From the NCBI GenBank assembly GCA_963793465.1, contig CAWCAJ010000001.1, positions 620,001-684,000 on the forward strand: a stretch of DNA of 64,000 nt, in the 5' to 3' direction. Origin of the DNA: CAJQPP01 sp963793465. Its GTDB lineage: Bacteria > Planctomycetota > Planctomycetia > Pirellulales > Pirellulaceae. This document shows positions 36,623 to 45,924 of this stretch, piece after piece (the stretch's first letter is position 1; each line of letters begins with the position of its first letter). The position numbers were made by a program, and so were the translations under genes. The notes beneath the pieces are model-generated. The model was not told where the DNA came from. It searched no databases and worked only from the letters and a program-made list of their open reading frames with translations.

Positions 36623-38395
36623 TCGCCTTAACTGAAGCGTCGCTGGCCTGCGAGGGACAGGATGCCTGCCAGCTGTTTTCGGCCGGGCCATCGCCAGCCT
36701 GCTGGCCAACCAGCTGCAGCAAATCCCCCATCACCGAAGCCGTGGTGGGCCAACGCCCCGCGCCCCAGCCCCGCAACAAAACCGTATCTCCCGAACAGGT
36801 TTCGATCAGCACGAAATTGCCGGCACCCGCACGGACGCGTATGGGTGCTCCACCGGCAACGCCCGCACCTCGACCGCCGCCAGGCAGCCTTCCGCCGAAC
36901 GAGAGACCCGCGTCACCTGGCGTAAAACACGGCCCGTATCCCAGTCAAAGCGATCCACAATCTCGGCCGATAATACCTGGCGTTTCACCCCTGCCGTCGA
37001 CATGGGCCAACCACACCTGGCGGCAATCAGCACCAGCTTTTCAGCGGCATCCACGCCCTCGAGATCATGGCGACTGTCCTGTTCGGCACATCCCGCCTGG
37101 CGAGCCAATTGGATTGCCTGATCGAATGAATGGCCTTGTCGTGCCTGGTCGAGCACAAAATTGCTGGTGCCGTTCAACAGCCCGCGGACTTCGACCACCG
37201 GATCGCCAGGCGTCAGCGACTCAATCGTTTCCAAAACGGGCAAGCCGCCACCCACGGCTGCTGAAAACAGTAGACTCACCTCCTGCTGCCGGGCCCACGT
37301 TTCCAGTTCGGCTGCCTGCCGGGCCAACAACGATTTGTTGGCCGTCACTACGTGCTTGCCCAATTGCAAAGCCAGGCGAGCCCACGCATCGGGCAGGGTC
37401 ACGCCCCCGACCAGCTCCACCACGACATCACAATCTCCGCGAATGGCCGCCTCTGCGTCCGCAACGATCAAAGCGTCGGGAACCCCCAGGGCTTGTGCTT
37501 TCCGGGGGTGCCTGACGGCCACCGCAACCACCTGAAACTGGTCCCCAAACAGCTCGGTCAGCTGGTGGTAAACTCCGTAGCCCACGCTTCCCAGTCCAAT
37601 CAACGCTACCCGCAAACGGGGCAGACGACCCTTGCCCGGATCAGCGGATGGCTGCAGACAACTTTCTGAAAAGGGGCCTACCTGCGTGCCATGGCGGGAG
37701 AACAAACTGGCCACTTCGAAGTTCAAACCCGCCTGCCTGGCAAAACGGATCGCTTTGTGTTGCACGATGGACTCATCCAATGTGAGTGCCCGGTCATAGT
37801 CGATCGACAGGAAACGACGGGGATGGCCCGACTGTTTGGGGTCAAACTCGTACAACCCATCCACATCCTTGATGAGACGACAGCGGTCAGCCTGCAACTG
37901 CGCGGCCAGAAATAGGGCCGTCAGGTCCGAACCACCACGCCCCAGCAGGGACATCGAGCCGCATTCGCTGCGGCCAATGAACCCCGGCACGACCAACACG
38001 CCGCGTTGCTGCAGCTTGTCAAGCAGACCTGTGGTATCCACTCCGCTCAAGCTGGCATCCAGGGGTTCCCCGATGGTTCGCAATCCGGCGACCTGCTCGT
38101 CGCAGACAAAACTGCTGATCCCGGCGCGGTCCAGCGCCATTCCCAGCCAGGCGGCACTCTGCAATTCACCGGTGGCCAACAGCAGGGCCTGCTTAACAGG
38201 ATCCCGGTCCTCCGCAAAGCTCTGCGCCTGCAAGGACAGTTGGTTCGTGACATCCCCAATGGCCGAAACAACAGCCACAACGTGGTACCCCTCTCGCCTC
38301 CAGCGATAAATCTCCTGGACGACGCGGTGCACGTCCTGCAGACTCTGCAAAACGGAGCCACCAAATTTCAAGACTATCAAACGGGCAGCAGGCAT
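36606..38395 (-). CDS. thrA: Aspartokinase-homoserine dehydrogenase fusion without ACT domains (one frameshift)
   Basis: Residues 1-240 are aspartokinase (LIVLKFGGSVLQSLQDV, SLLGRGGSDLTALFLAAQL, KDVDGLYEFDP). A short linker leads at about 259 into homoserine dehydrogenase (LRVALIGLGSVGYGV, VVELVGG, KHVVTANKSLLA, GLLNGTSNFVLDQ). E. coli ThrA has about 200 residues of ACT domains between the two; none is present here. Near 36840 the frame breaks, and the family tail continues in another frame (VRAGAGNFVLIETCSGD, GAGRWPTTASVMGDLL). One missing base after TACGC repairs it, giving about 596 residues. The first codons overlap the upstream metB-like gene by 19 bases. Confidence 0.85.
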
Positions 38396-39630
38396 CGTGA
38401 GGCTCCTTTCTCGATCGAGGAATCGCCGTGCCAGGCCTGCGTAACCGCCTGCCGAATGTCGGCCAGAATATCCTGCGGGTCTTCCAACCCGACGGACAGA
38501 CGCAGCAAGCCGGGGGTTAAACCGACTGCCTGCAGCTGTTCCAGCGGCACATCGGCATGGGTCATCGTCGCTGGATGGGTCAACAGGGTTTCCACCGAAC
38601 CGATGTGCTCCACCAAAGTGCACAACCGTACTGCCCGCAGGAACCGGCAGGCCACGTCGAACCCTCCCTGAATCTCGAACGAGATCACGCCTCCATGCTG
38701 TTCCGCCAAATGTTGCTGCCTGGCCAACGCGTATTGGGGATGATCTTCCAAGCCGGGGTAATTGACGGTCGAAAATCGTGGGTCGGCAGCCAGTGCTTCG
38801 GCCACCTGTTGGGCGTTCCGGGAATGTTGGTGGATTCGCAAAGGTAAAGTCTTCAGGCCACGCAATGTGACCCAGGCGTTTTGTGGTGTCTGAATACTAC
38901 CGATACTCTTCCGCACCCAACGCAACCTTTGCAGGAATTCGGGATCACGCGAGGTCACGGCTCCCCCCAGGGCAGCGGAGTGACCTTCGATATGCTTGGT
39001 GGTGGAATAGACACTGATATCGGCCCCGCATGCCAGCGGTTGTTGCAGAACAGGGGTCAGGAAGGTGTTGTCCACCGCCAACGGTATCTGCCGGGCTCGG
39101 GTAATCCGGGCAATGCTGCGGATGTCGTTGAGACACAGCGTGGGATTGGCCGGCGTCTCAATAAACACCAACCGGGTTGTGGCGCGAATCGCGGCCTCGA
39201 TATTGGCGGCCTCGGTGGCGTCCACAAAGGTGGCTGTGATCCCCAGACCCGCCAACAGTTCGCGGATCAACCGGACCGTACCACCGTAGATGGCCTGACT
39301 GAGGACCACGTGATCGCCACCACGAAGCAACGTCAGAAACAGGGCGGTTTCGGCAGCCAGCCCGGAAGAAAAGCAGACGGACGGGGGCGCTGCCTCCAAC
39401 CGGCCCAAAGCGGCTTCCAGGGCGGCCACGGTGGGGTTGTCCACCCGCGAGTACGTGCAGCGGGCCTCCCCCGACAACTCATTTTGCACGAACGTTGTGG
39501 ACTGGCAAACCGCTTCGTTCAACGGTCGAGGATGAGGTGATTCAGACGGCTCAGGCCGCAATAGCACCAAGGTATGGGGTGAGAACTGCGGTGGCGATAG
39601 TTGCCTCGGCAAATCGTTGGAATGAACCAT
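38377..39630 (-). CDS. metB: Cys/Met metabolism PLP enzyme (cystathionine gamma-synthase type)
   Basis: The 417-residue product has the family's PLP-binding segment SVYSTTKHIEGHS with Lys212, plus YSRVDNPTVAALEAALGRLE and FIETPANPTL. The family includes cystathionine gamma-synthase, cystathionine lyases and O-acylhomoserine sulfhydrylase. The link to aspartokinase-homoserine dehydrogenase and a SAM riboswitch in the leader point to a role in methionine synthesis, so gamma-synthase or sulfhydrylase is preferred over lyase. GGAGA lies 9 bases before the ATG, within a hairpin loop. Confidence 0.82.
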   Translation of the reverse strand: MVHSNDLPRQLSPPQFSPHTLVLLRPEPSESPHPRPLNEAVCQSTTFVQNELSGEARCTYSRVDNPTVAALEAALGRLEAAPPSVCFSSGLAAETALFLTLLRGGDHVVLSQAIYGGTVRLIRELLAGLGITATFVDATEAANIEAAIRATTRLVFIETPANPTLCLNDIRSIARITRARQIPLAVDNTFLTPVLQQPLACGADISVYSTTKHIEGHSAALGGAVTSRDPEFLQRLRWVRKSIGSIQTPQNAWVTLRGLKTLPLRIHQHSRNAQQVAEALAADPRFSTVNYPGLEDHPQYALARQQHLAEQHGGVISFEIQGGFDVACRFLRAVRLCTLVEHIGSVETLLTHPATMTHADVPLEQLQAVGLTPGLLRLSVGLEDPQDILADIRQAVTQAWHGDSSIEKGASRCLLPV

Positions 39631-39654
39631 GTCGTGTTTTCTCCATCACGACAT
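39629..39654 (-). promoter_or_regulatory. Hairpin enclosing the ribosome site and start codon of the metB-like gene
   Basis: On the minus strand ATGTCGTG pairs perfectly with CACGACAT; the loop carries the Shine-Dalgarno sequence GGAG and the 3' arm carries the AUG. Such a structure should block initiation when folded. It is about 85 bases downstream of the SAM riboswitch. Confidence 0.7.
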
Positions 39655-39739
39655 CAAGACCCAGGCCAGACAAAGTGGGTCGACAACGAACGCCGTTGTC
39701 TATTTGTCACTTGGCCAACTTCGTAAGCTGAAGTTGACG

Positions 39740-39850
39740 TGACCGCATCGCTCCCCGTTTTGGGGCTGGCCTCGGCACCGCGGCTGGACTTAGAGAAATC
39801 CAACTCGGTTGCCGCCTGGGAAAGGCTTCCCCAGGACTCTTGATGCAATT
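39740..39850 (-). ncRNA. SAM riboswitch (SAM-I/SAM-IV clan)
   Basis: The minus-strand leader has the clan's conserved parts in order: P1 GCATC with GATGC, the AUCAAGAG junction, P2 CCTGGG/CCCAGG with loop AAGCCTTT, the invariant CGGCAACC, P3, CGGTGCCGA, and P4 GCCCC-AAAA-CGGGG. The P2 loop GCCT can pair with AGGC after GGTGCC, which is the expected pseudoknot. P2 is short and lacks an obvious kink-turn, so the SAM-IV or SAM-I/IV variant is more likely than classic SAM-I. It precedes the metB-like gene. No terminator follows, so control is probably translational. Confidence 0.85.
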
Positions 39851-39859
39851 AGTCCGCAC

Positions 39860-39888
39860 AGTATTCCCGGCCGGACACAGCTTGTCAA
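39860..39888 (-). promoter_or_regulatory. Sigma-70-type promoter of the SAM riboswitch leader
   Basis: On the minus strand the perfect -35 TTGACA is followed by 17 bases and AATACT (4 of 6 matches). The predicted start, near 39853, is just upstream of P1 of the riboswitch. Confidence 0.7.
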
Positions 39889-40038
39889 CCGAATTTTCAA
39901 AAAACACCCGGCTCTCCGTTTTTGGATCCCGCCCTATTCGGGATCCGCGGCAGTTGCCGGGCAACACTCAAGTCCAGGCCCTCTCAGGACCTGGCCAAAC
40001 GGACCATCCAGAATGCCTGATAAACCGGAATCAGGGCA

Positions 40039-40087
40039 TTGACTGCCCCGTTCAAGCTGTTACTATGTCATACATATTATCCATGAC
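40039..40087 (+). promoter_or_regulatory. padR promoter and candidate PadR operator
   Basis: TTGACT and TACTAT are 16 bases apart. Immediately after the -10 lies an inverted repeat, GTCAT-N11-ATGAC (40067-40087), where a repressor would block transcription. PadR proteins commonly repress their own gene through such ATGT/ATGAC-type dyads. Confidence 0.5.
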
Positions 40088-40093
40088 CTACCA

Positions 40094-40471
40094 ATGACTG
40101 ATCGGTGTTTAGCCATGAAACTGGAACGGGAAATGATGCGGGGAGCCGGCCCGACTGCCGTCATGCAGCTCTTGTCGGCCGGTGAAATGTACGGTTATGA
40201 AATCGTGGAAACGTTGACGACCCAGTCGCGAGGCGTTTTTCAACTGGGTCAGTCCACGCTGTACCCCATGCTGTACAACCTGGAAAGCAAGGGGTTGGTT
40301 GCGTCACGGCAAAAAGCAGGGTCCAACGGCCGGATGCGACGCTACTACCGCTTGACATCTTCCGGCAAAAAGAAATTGCATCGGGATCGGGAGCAATGGG
40401 CGGCCCTGGTGCAGGGGATGGGTGCCTTGGGCATCACACGCAACCGGCCGCAGCCTGGTTGGGTTGGTTAA
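40094..40471 (+). CDS. PadR family transcriptional regulator
   Basis: A 125-residue winged-helix protein with the PadR pattern: TAVMQLLSAGEMYGYEIVET, QLGQSTLYPMLYNLESKGLV, and RRYYRLTSSGKKKL. It has no large C-terminal dimer domain, so it belongs to the short PadR group. A second ATG at 40115 (MKLEREMM) is also possible. The next gene has a HAAS-like N-terminal domain, a pairing often seen with short PadR regulators, so the two probably form a sensing unit. An operator-like dyad overlaps its promoter. Confidence 0.9.
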   Translation: MTDRCLAMKLEREMMRGAGPTAVMQLLSAGEMYGYEIVETLTTQSRGVFQLGQSTLYPMLYNLESKGLVASRQKAGSNGRMRRYYRLTSSGKKKLHRDREQWAALVQGMGALGITRNRPQPGWVG

Positions 40472-40529
40472 TGACTCGGATTCCTTTGGACCAGCAGACC
40501 CGGTTTGACCGACCCGGAACAGGAAATCC

Positions 40530-42452
40530 ATGAGCCAGGCATTTTGGAAACCGGTGTATCGGCTGAAACGCTCGCTGCGGCGCACGCGGGAGGCGGACCG
40601 TTGGCGGGCCTCCTGGCAGCAGACCTTGCGGGCCTCCGAATTGCCCCTTCCCGTACAGGGACTGATCGCTCAAGTCATTAAAGGCTCACGATTATGGAGC
40701 TACGAAAAGCACCAGGTCACGGAAGAATTGATCGCCCATTTTCAGGATGGCCACCAGCACGGCAATAGTTACGAAAACCTGACCGCCAGTTTTGGCGATC
40801 CGCAGGTCACCGCACAGTTAATCCGCAACAGCAAACTCAGGAGTCGACCCATGTACGCAAAGGTTTTAAAGGTCGTTGGATTTGGTGGACTGGGTGCTCT
40901 GATCGCCTACCTGGCTGCCTTGGCCTTTTTCTACTCGGGCCAACCCAACCCCAGCACGGATTACATTGCCCGCCTGAATACCCCGCTGGCAAGCATTCCC
41001 GAACAGGACCGGGCCTGGGAGATATACCGCGATGCCTGGACACGCTTCGAATTTTGCGAAGGTCCCGGTGGGAGACTCGAGGAACTTTATGTGAGAACCG
41101 AGGACGATCGGGAAGTGCGTCTGGTGCGACCCGACGACGCAGGCTGGCCGGCAGCCATCGACCGTCTGCAGCGGGACGAGGAATTACTGGAGGCCTTACG
41201 GGAAGGGGGCCGGAGACCCCGTTTGGGTCTGCCACTGCAGGCTCAACGAAAAAAGTACTCGCCACAGGATCAGCTGGCTTTGTTTCCCGGATGGGATGCG
41301 GCTGACGAAGATCAGGAATCAGGTTTGGGCCTGCAGGGTTTGTCGGAAGAAACGGAACAGTTGATGAGTGATTCGATGGTCGGCATCCTGTTGCCCCATA
41401 CACAGTCTTTACGCAATGCGGCCCGCATCCTGTACGTGGATACCCGCTGGGCGCTGCAGCAGGGGGATACCCAACGGGCGGTTGAAAACCTGGAAGCCAT
41501 CTTTGGATTCGCCCAACAGTCCGCGGAGCATGAATTCCTGGTTTGCAGCCTGGTAGGGTTTGCTATTTGCACGCTGGGCTACGATTTAATCGATGAAGTT
41601 TTGGCCACAGATCCCGATGCCTTCTCCGAAACGGATTTGGCTCGTGTGCGGAAAGCCGTGGAGTCCAACAACATTCGCGACTTTGTTTCGTTCCAGGGAG
41701 AGCGAATGTCGATCGATGACATGATTCAACGTATCTACACCGATAACGGCTCGGGCGATGGCCGGATCACACCCCAGGGACTGGAGGTACTGGACCACTA
41801 CTCCGACCTGGTGGGCATGTGGCCCAAAGTGGAACCCGGCTTGCTGGAAGGGATCTTTCGCTCTCGCGTCATCGGAGGTCCGGTTTCCCTGTTTCTACTG
41901 GCCAGCCGCCAACAACTGACCGAGAAGGTCGACCAGATCATGGCCATCGTGGAACAACGCTTTGATATACCCTTTTGGGAAGAGCGCGATGCTCTGTCGG
42001 AAATCGATACGTTGCTGCAGGAAGAACCACTCAAGTACCGAATGCTGTTGGAGATGATGCCGGCCTATGAAGCCGTTCGCCATGCGACCGAACGCCTGCT
42101 GGCCAATCAGCAGGGGATGATCCTGGCCCTGGCCGCCCATCAGTATCGTTTGCAGCAGGGTCATTGGCCGGCGAGCATCAATGCCATGATGCCCGACTGG
42201 CTGGCCCAGGTCCCCCTGGATCGTGTCACGGGCAAGCCGCTCGGCTTCCGCAATGCCAACGCTGGAATCATCGTTTACAGCGTCGGGCTGGATGAGGACG
42301 ATGATGGGGGACGACCGTTGCTGATCCATGCCGATGGTTCCGTTGCTCTCGAAGGTACAGGCGAAGTCCCTGAGCCGGCCAGTGCCTTTACGTTTCGGGC
42401 CACGCCCCGCGATGGTGACTGGGTCATTTGGCCACGGCACTCACGGCAATAA
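40530..42452 (+). CDS. HAAS-like membrane protein paired with PadR
   Basis: The 640-residue product has a helical N-terminal part (VTEELIAHFQDGHQHGNSYE, then LTASFGDPQVTAQLI) like the HAAS domain that accompanies PadR regulators. One membrane helix at about 118-137 (VVGFGGLGALIAYLAALAFF) and a large, mostly helical region follow, with no recognised enzyme motif. The end has a short beta-rich segment (GKPLGFRNANAGIIVYSVG) reminiscent of pseudopilin-like tails in planctomycete proteins. The bulk is predicted to be outside the cytoplasm. The gene starts 58 bases after padR. Confidence 0.65.
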   Translation: MSQAFWKPVYRLKRSLRRTREADRWRASWQQTLRASELPLPVQGLIAQVIKGSRLWSYEKHQVTEELIAHFQDGHQHGNSYENLTASFGDPQVTAQLIRNSKLRSRPMYAKVLKVVGFGGLGALIAYLAALAFFYSGQPNPSTDYIARLNTPLASIPEQDRAWEIYRDAWTRFEFCEGPGGRLEELYVRTEDDREVRLVRPDDAGWPAAIDRLQRDEELLEALREGGRRPRLGLPLQAQRKKYSPQDQLALFPGWDAADEDQESGLGLQGLSEETEQLMSDSMVGILLPHTQSLRNAARILYVDTRWALQQGDTQRAVENLEAIFGFAQQSAEHEFLVCSLVGFAICTLGYDLIDEVLATDPDAFSETDLARVRKAVESNNIRDFVSFQGERMSIDDMIQRIYTDNGSGDGRITPQGLEVLDHYSDLVGMWPKVEPGLLEGIFRSRVIGGPVSLFLLASRQQLTEKVDQIMAIVEQRFDIPFWEERDALSEIDTLLQEEPLKYRMLLEMMPAYEAVRHATERLLANQQGMILALAAHQYRLQQGHWPASINAMMPDWLAQVPLDRVTGKPLGFRNANAGIIVYSVGLDEDDDGGRPLLIHADGSVALEGTGEVPEPASAFTFRATPRDGDWVIWPRHSRQ

Positions 42453-42544
42453 CCTGGACCGCTGCGAGCCGTTGCTTGATTGGGCCCCGCCGGCGTTGCC
42501 CGGGCCCACCTGTGATGAATGCGTGATTCCATACCGGGGAAAGC

Positions 42545-43603
42545 TCATCTGGGAGGGGTGGTTCCAGAAGCGGTGGCTCCCAATCTGTGTTCCCACACCA
42601 GCTCCGCGATTTGCACGGCGTTGGTGGCAGCCCCTTTTCTCAGGTTGTCACCGACGCACCAAAAGGCCAGACCCTGCGGTACGGACGGGTCGCGGCGGAT
42701 GCGACCCACAAAGACCTCGTCTCGATCCTGACACTGCCGCGGATTGGGCAAGTTGGGGGGATGACGTCCATCGACGACCGTGATGCCTGCCGAGTTGTGC
42801 AACAGGGTTTTCAACTCGGCGGCAGTCGCCGGCCGTTCGGTTTCCACGACCACGGTTTCGCTGTGCCCATTGAAGACTGGCACACGCACACAGGTCACGA
42901 TCATGGACAACTGCGGAGATTCCAGGATCTTGCGGGTTTCACGAACCATCTTGAGTTCTTCGCTACTAAAGCCATCGTGGTCCAGACTGCCAATTTTGGG
43001 CCACAGGTTGAAGGGCAGGGGATGTTCAAAGACCGTGTTTTGGCAGGCTTGATCCGACAACAAGGCCTGGCTGCCGTCTCTCAATTCCCGTTCCGCCGCT
43101 TGCCCGGCACCGCTGGCGGCCTGGTAGGTCGAGACCACCACACGGCGGATTCCCCAGGTATCCAGTATGGGTTTCAGGCACATCGCCAACTGCGTGGTGC
43201 TGCAATTGGGGCTGGCGATGATCCCCCGGTGCCTGTGAATTGCCTGGGGATTGACTTCCGGGATCACCAGTGGAACATCGTTCCGCATGCGGTGAGCGGC
43301 GCTTTCATCGACCAGAATTCCTCCTTGCCGAACGACCCAGGGAGCGGCCCTGGCGGCAACGTCGTCGGGCGTACTGGCAATCACCAGATCCAGATCCTGC
43401 AGACGTGCTTCCTGCAGCGGCTCCACAGCAATCGTCTGCTCACCAAAGCGTAACTGGCGACCGGGCGACGCGTCCGGGGAACCGAAAAACCGGATGGACT
43501 GCATGGGAAATTTCCGTTCCCACAACAGCCGTCGCACGATGCTACCGACTGCACCCGTGGCTCCCAACACGGCCAGCCGTGGCTTTCCTGAGCGGTTTGT
43601 CAA
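42545..43603 (-). CDS. asd: Aspartate-semialdehyde dehydrogenase
   Basis: The product has the NADP motif LAVLGATGAVGS, the active-site Cys in IIASPNCSTTQLA, and STYQAASGAGQAAERELRDG, with PVFNGHSETVVVE near the end. It reduces aspartyl phosphate to the semialdehyde that feeds homoserine and lysine synthesis. Similarity begins at a TTG (43603), 11 bases after the upstream gene's stop; a longer frame overlapping that gene is less likely. The length from TTG, 352 residues, is normal. Confidence 0.92.
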   Translation of the reverse strand: MTNRSGKPRLAVLGATGAVGSIVRRLLWERKFPMQSIRFFGSPDASPGRQLRFGEQTIAVEPLQEARLQDLDLVIASTPDDVAARAAPWVVRQGGILVDESAAHRMRNDVPLVIPEVNPQAIHRHRGIIASPNCSTTQLAMCLKPILDTWGIRRVVVSTYQAASGAGQAAERELRDGSQALLSDQACQNTVFEHPLPFNLWPKIGSLDHDGFSSEELKMVRETRKILESPQLSMIVTCVRVPVFNGHSETVVVETERPATAAELKTLLHNSAGITVVDGRHPPNLPNPRQCQDRDEVFVGRIRRDPSVPQGLAFWCVGDNLRKGAATNAVQIAELVWEHRLGATASGTTPPR

Positions 43604-43614
43604 TGCTGGACCTG

Positions 43615-45924
43615 TTACTTCTTGACCCGTTCCATTGCCATCTCTTTCATCGCTCGCAGATCGAGTTTTCCTGTCCCCAACAGGGGCAGATGCTCCACCT
43701 CGTAAAAACTGTTGGCCGTGGGGATATACAGATTCGGCAGACCGGCTTGTGCCAGCCCCTGGCAATAATCGGTAGGGGACTTTTTAACCTTGGTATGCAA
43801 CACGATCAATTGTTCTCCCTTGCGGTCATGCGGTACGGAGGTGACCGCGAATCGCAATTCATCCTGCTCCTCTTCGTCCAGCAAGCTGCTAAGCGTGTCC
43901 TCTACAATTACATGCGGAATCATCTCGCCGCCGATCTTGGAGAAGCGACTGATGCGGCCGGTGATCTTGATGAATCCGTCTTCGTCGATCGTGGCCATAT
44001 CTCCCGTATTGTACCAACCCTCCTGCAATACTTCTGCCGTCTTTGCCGGTTCATTCAGGTAACCCTTCATGGTATTGGGGCCCTTGATCCAGAGGTTACC
44101 TTCTTCGTTAACGCCCAGTTCCTGTCCAGTTTCGAAATGCGTGATCCGGGCGGCTACATTGGGAATGGGTCGACCCACGGTACCTTCCTTGCAATCCACC
44201 ATGTAATTGTCGCCGCGGCGACTGGGGGGTACGTTCACGGCCACCAAGGGAGAGAGTTCGGTGGCCCCGTATCCCTCCACGGGCCGCACGCCAAACTTCT
44301 TTTCAAATGCGTCGGCCAATTCTATCGGCAACTTTTCCGCCCCGGCCACCACTACGTCCATGCTGTGCAATTGTTCTTTCTGACATTTCCGCAGATAGCT
44401 GCGCAAAAACGTGGGTGTGGCCAGCAGGATCGTGACGTTGTACTTTTCACACAGTTTACCCACCTGCATGGCATCCAGCGGACTGAAATGGTAGACACCG
44501 GCAATGTTCAGCGAGGCCACTCCCCACAGCGTGACCGTGTATCCAAAGGAATGAAAGAAGGGCAGTATTCCGATTAACGTATCCCGAGGTGTCAGCTTCA
44601 CCAGCTGATCCATGGCTTCCACGTTGGTGGCAATATTCTGATTCGTCAGCATCACGCCCTTGGGAACACCTGTGGAACCGGAAGTAAAGATAACGGTCAA
44701 CACTTCATCCGGCTGGGAGGGTTGCAAACCCAGCTGCCATTCCAAAAGGCGATGGGGAGTCAGGAACGATCCCGCGACGGCTGCCAACTTGTCCCCCAAG
44801 CCGACTTTGGAACGCAGATCATCCAGGTAGACGACTTCGCAATCGAACTGAAAATCAAACTTCTCCATCACCTTGCGACTGGTAAGCACGTGCCGGATAC
44901 CTGCCTGCCGAATGCAGGTATTCATGATCTCATTGGAGACCGTGTAGTTGAGGTTAACAGCTACTCGCCGATCCAATGCCAGCGCCATATTGGTGGCCAG
45001 GCCGCCGAAGGAGGGGGGAATCAGCACGCCTACATATTTTTCTTCGGCCGACAGAACGTGCTGCTTCAGCAATCGACGCAGGATCAATGTTCGCATCAGA
45101 GCCGCGCCGCCGGTCAGCTCGATACCGCTGGAGTCGGCCGCTTTGAATCCAAATTTGCGTTTCTTGCAGACACGAATGAAGCGTCTGGCGGGAGCAATGA
45201 AAGGGGGTTGACGATTGGCCACGGCATCCGCTCCTAGTTGTTGCAATGCTTGTCGAATGGGAAAGACGGAATCCGGTTCGGGTATCGGCTTGCCGATGGT
45301 AATCGTGATTGGGCGACGGAACGATTTTGGCAGTTTCCAGACCTTGTTACCACCCGCACAGCTAAAGATGCTGCCCCAGGTCTGGTCAATAAACACGGGA
45401 ATCAGGGGCGCTCCGGTGCCACTGATGATTCGCATCACCCCGGGCTTGAAGGACTGGATCTGACCGGTTCGCGAAACGCCACCCTCGGGAAAAATGCCGA
45501 CCACCTCGCCGTCCAGCACCGCCTGCTTGGCCTGACGCAGACCACGCATGATGGATTTGGGTCCGCCGGTGATCAGGATCACGTCTGCCACCCCGGCGAT
45601 CCAGCGACGAAACAGGCTGGCAAAATTGCCCGACCAGGCAATCACGCGGGTGCGTCGCGGTGCAATGATCAACAGCAACTGGCCATCCATCCAGGTGCCG
45701 TGATTGCAAACCACCACCGCCCCCCCCTGGCTCGGCCAGTTCTGCATTCCCTCGACCTTGATGCGATAAACCAGCCGAAACAGGCTACGCACGCAAACCT
45801 GGAACCAACGCTGACGCCAGGTCCAGGTGGCACCCCACAGCATCCCGCCCCACAGCAAGAGATGGCCAAGCAAGTTGAAGGATCTGGGGACCGACAGGTC
45901 CAGAGTAACAGCGATCAGGTGCAT
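43615..45924 (-). CDS. Bifunctional acyltransferase / acyl-activating enzyme, Aas-like
   Basis: A 769-residue protein. Residues 1-240 are a PlsC-type acyltransferase with a membrane-proximal start, the HX4D motif in NHGTWMD (75-80) and FPEGG at 145-149. From about 290 follows an AMP-forming acyl ligase with VIFTSGSTGVPKGVML (about 410-425), GYGATELSPL and the C-terminal hinge GFIKITGR. E. coli Aas uses this architecture to re-acylate lysophosphatidylethanolamine; here the same pathway of phospholipid turnover is inferred. Aas-type LplT transport is not encoded nearby; asd follows closely. Confidence 0.85.
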   Translation of the reverse strand: MHLIAVTLDLSVPRSFNLLGHLLLWGGMLWGATWTWRQRWFQVCVRSLFRLVYRIKVEGMQNWPSQGGAVVVCNHGTWMDGQLLLIIAPRRTRVIAWSGNFASLFRRWIAGVADVILITGGPKSIMRGLRQAKQAVLDGEVVGIFPEGGVSRTGQIQSFKPGVMRIISGTGAPLIPVFIDQTWGSIFSCAGGNKVWKLPKSFRRPITITIGKPIPEPDSVFPIRQALQQLGADAVANRQPPFIAPARRFIRVCKKRKFGFKAADSSGIELTGGAALMRTLILRRLLKQHVLSAEEKYVGVLIPPSFGGLATNMALALDRRVAVNLNYTVSNEIMNTCIRQAGIRHVLTSRKVMEKFDFQFDCEVVYLDDLRSKVGLGDKLAAVAGSFLTPHRLLEWQLGLQPSQPDEVLTVIFTSGSTGVPKGVMLTNQNIATNVEAMDQLVKLTPRDTLIGILPFFHSFGYTVTLWGVASLNIAGVYHFSPLDAMQVGKLCEKYNVTILLATPTFLRSYLRKCQKEQLHSMDVVVAGAEKLPIELADAFEKKFGVRPVEGYGATELSPLVAVNVPPSRRGDNYMVDCKEGTVGRPIPNVAARITHFETGQELGVNEEGNLWIKGPNTMKGYLNEPAKTAEVLQEGWYNTGDMATIDEDGFIKITGRISRFSKIGGEMIPHVIVEDTLSSLLDEEEQDELRFAVTSVPHDRKGEQLIVLHTKVKKSPTDYCQGLAQAGLPNLYIPTANSFYEVEHLPLLGTGKLDLRAMKEMAMERVKK

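Larger units (their letters stand above)
39631..40093. other. Divergent regulatory region between metB and padR, about 460 bases
   Basis: It holds the start-codon hairpin, a long stem-loop (GTCACGTCAACTTC pairing with GAAGTTG and GTGAC, about 39704-39743), the riboswitch, its promoter, an 8-bp hairpin GGATCCCG/CGGGATCC (39924-39946), and the PadR promoter and operator. No gene is seen. Confidence 0.7.
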
